Below, piece after piece: positions 62,494 to 64,000 of a stretch of 64,000 nucleotides of DNA; the first letter of the stretch is position 1, and each line of letters begins with the position of its first letter. Made by a program: the position numbers and the translations under genes. The DNA lies in assembly GCA_039881145.1 (NCBI GenBank), contig JAYKKI010000006.1, positions 23,515,001 to 23,579,000 of the forward strand. Direction: 5' to 3'. Source of the stretch: Druceiella hillmani (lineage: Eukaryota > Arthropoda > Insecta > Lepidoptera > Hepialidae). The notes below the pieces were generated by a model. That model was not told where the DNA came from, made no database searches, and saw nothing but the letters and a program-made list of their open reading frames with translations.

Positions 62494-62791
62494 ATGAAGT
62501 CAAAGTTGTAGTGAAAAAGAAGGCGAAGTCAATAGTGTGAATGGTTGCTCGACTACAGATAATGTGGCGCATGAAGCCATGAATCGTAACGTGAGCTATA
62601 ATATACTTATTGAGTCAGAAAACATAACTGATATTTTATCAAATTTTGATTTACATTGTGGTATGGGTGAGACAGTTTTTTTTCTAAGTTCAGGTGATTG
62701 TCCAGAATTTTTAGATTCCATGCACTCAAATTCTCGGAAGATAAGAAATATTCTAAACATTTTGGAAGCATTGAAAGAAAAGCGTATCTGA
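62494..62791 (+). CDS. Unassigned open frame, possible exon (low confidence)
   Basis: A frame of 99 codons is open from just after a TGA at about 62491 to a TGA at 62789-62791; the first ATG is at 62537. The peptide is less biased than others here (Asn, Ser, Glu, Leu, Cys; ESENITDILSNFDLHCGMG in the middle) and ends in a helix-like ILNILEALKEKRI. I recognise no domain. Upstream ag dinucleotides (62509-62512) could be splice acceptors, but there is no clear pyrimidine tract. It may be an exon, part of a decayed mobile element or chance. Confidence 0.2.
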
Positions 62792-63133
62792 AATATTTCT
62801 TCGAATGTATGAAAGATTGATTGTGAATCTGTTTTTCATCCATTACTGCTACATATATACGAACACCGGTAGAAAACTGTCTTCAGCGACATATAATTTC
62901 GCCTACTTGGCACAAGTTTTCACATTTAAAATAGATAAAGAAACGTATAAATCATATTACAGTTTTTTCTCTGTAAATTTTTCGTTACGACTTACATCAA
63001 TATTACTTTGTAAAATGTGTTCTATTAAAGTCAAACTGGAAACGTACAGATCGTTTTCCGGTGTAACTCTTTTTCTTTTGGCAAAATTTGTCAATTTCAT
63101 TTTCAATCATTTTGTATTTTTATTATATATATG

Positions 63134-63170
<37 letters not shown>

Positions 63171-64000
63171 TATTTTTAAATTTGGTAGGTCGCCATATAT
63201 TTTCTAATTTTGTTTTTGAACTATTGAAGTACTATACAGGCTTATCGATTGTTGAAAATAAAAAAATAGGATGTCAATTTAAAAGTTGGGTTAAGATTAA
63301 TAAATATTATTTCTAAGATGTATCCTTAAATTTTAGTAAACTTTACATTTTTAGTATTTCATCTATTAGCGGTGATGTGTGCTACGACTCCACAACTATT
63401 TTAAAGTATTAATATAAAAATATCAATACTTTAAAATAATACTTTATGTTGTTATAAAATATTAAAATAAAATAAGTAAAATGATTGATTTATACCATTA
63501 AGAGTTACAAACATTTTAAAGATTATTTTTATTGAGGAATGAGAACAAGTGTATATGATTTGGTATCGTGGTCGGTTCCCTTTAGCATTTGCAGCGGGTT
63601 TAGCGAAGTGAAGCATGAGATATCTAAAATTGACGGTGACTAAAACGGTTAAGGGTCCCTAAATTATGTGATAACCGTAATTTTGAAGTGGATTTGGATC
63701 GAAATATTTATTTTTATCGCATCATTCACGAGTATATAAATATGAATATCTGGCGCATTACTATTAAGAAGCCACGTTACTTGTGATATAGAGTTGAAAC
63801 TCAAATTTAAAAGTCATTATTACAATCGCAAAGTAATAAGATATTTTTACAAACGATTTTACTCAAATGTTGGTCGTTTGCATGACGTCACTAGAATTCG
63901 GACTTCAGCGCCATTTATCGTGGACGTTTATATAGGATTATGTAATGCTAAAACAGTCACAAGACCTGAACTTCAATGACAATTGACATACCTCAAAAGA
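62792..64000. other. End of window without supported gene
   Basis: Contains an AT tract (63124-63170). The 124-codon frame 62805-63179 runs into that tract and has a hydrophobic, T-rich composition, so I do not call it a gene. The segment 63880-63930 carries gcatgacgtcactagaattc and cagcgccatttatcg words of a kind scattered in insect DNA. Confidence 0.5.
63124..63170. repeat. (AT)n microsatellite
   Basis: AT tract with one TG interruption near its start. Confidence 0.95.

Noticed and set aside
62805..63179. 124-codon frame as a membrane protein gene
   Set aside because: Hydrophobicity comes from T-rich sequence and the end is an AT tract; no domain, no conserved start context.

Overview
This is a strongly AT-rich eukaryotic window with no intact protein-coding gene that I can support. 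It reads as intergenic or long-intron DNA of an insect. Four things point that way: (TTAGG)n-type repeats (CCTAA on this strand), a piggyBac element very like the looper-moth (IFP2) element, an RTE-type LINE of a type common in insects, and decayed repeat ends familiar from moths and other insects. I cannot settle the order: Lepidoptera is possible, Hemiptera or another order is not excluded. Long (AT)n tracts occur 17 times, and almost all tyrosine/isoleucine-rich open frames are translations of these tracts.

Layout. From about 0.5 to 9.2 kb and again from about 15.7 to 26.3 kb lie two diverged, same-orientation copies of one non-coding segment (copies A and B). Copy A later gained a block with a tRNA-derived SINE-like piece. 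Copy B later gained about 2.6 kb holding the decayed 3' part of a pogo/Tigger-like transposase and a decayed member of an uncharacterised multicopy ORF family. Between the copies lies 6.4 kb of unremarkable AT-rich DNA with one decayed repeat. At 27.2-31.1 kb a near full-length but broken RTE-type LINE lies on the minus strand (coiled-coil ORF1 remnant, AP-endonuclease, reverse transcriptase).

At 31.5-37.5 kb two 1.07-kb arms of a long inverted repeat both end inward at a TTAA. One of these TTAAs abuts the intact 5' end of the piggyBac element, whose transposase (minus strand) carries two frameshifts, one stop and a small in-frame deletion. The other end of the element is truncated at an internal TTAA and joined to a 54-bp perfect hairpin, half of which recurs outside the right arm. 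A 251-bp tandem duplication carrying a small inverted-repeat element follows at 38.4 kb.

From 38.9 to 52 kb there are no genes, only AT tracts, small hairpins and a few patches of more complex, less AT-rich sequence that could be regulatory. At 53.1-54.9 kb lies a decayed Transib (RAG1-like) transposase in which all three presumed catalytic acidic positions can still be located. An 845-bp telomere-type pentamer array (169 units) interrupts it close to its C-terminal end: CCTAA flanks, a flawless core of 128 CCTAG units and five GCTAA units. The transposase reading resumes beyond the array. The rest (56-64 kb) is gene-free apart from one unassigned open frame near 62.6 kb.

No set of genes here works together. 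The window is a record of transposition, duplication and repair. The most unusual structures are the telomere-type array inside a RAG1-like pseudogene and the TTAA-centred inverted duplication around piggyBac. Comparisons to known families were made from memory by eye, and no database search was run.
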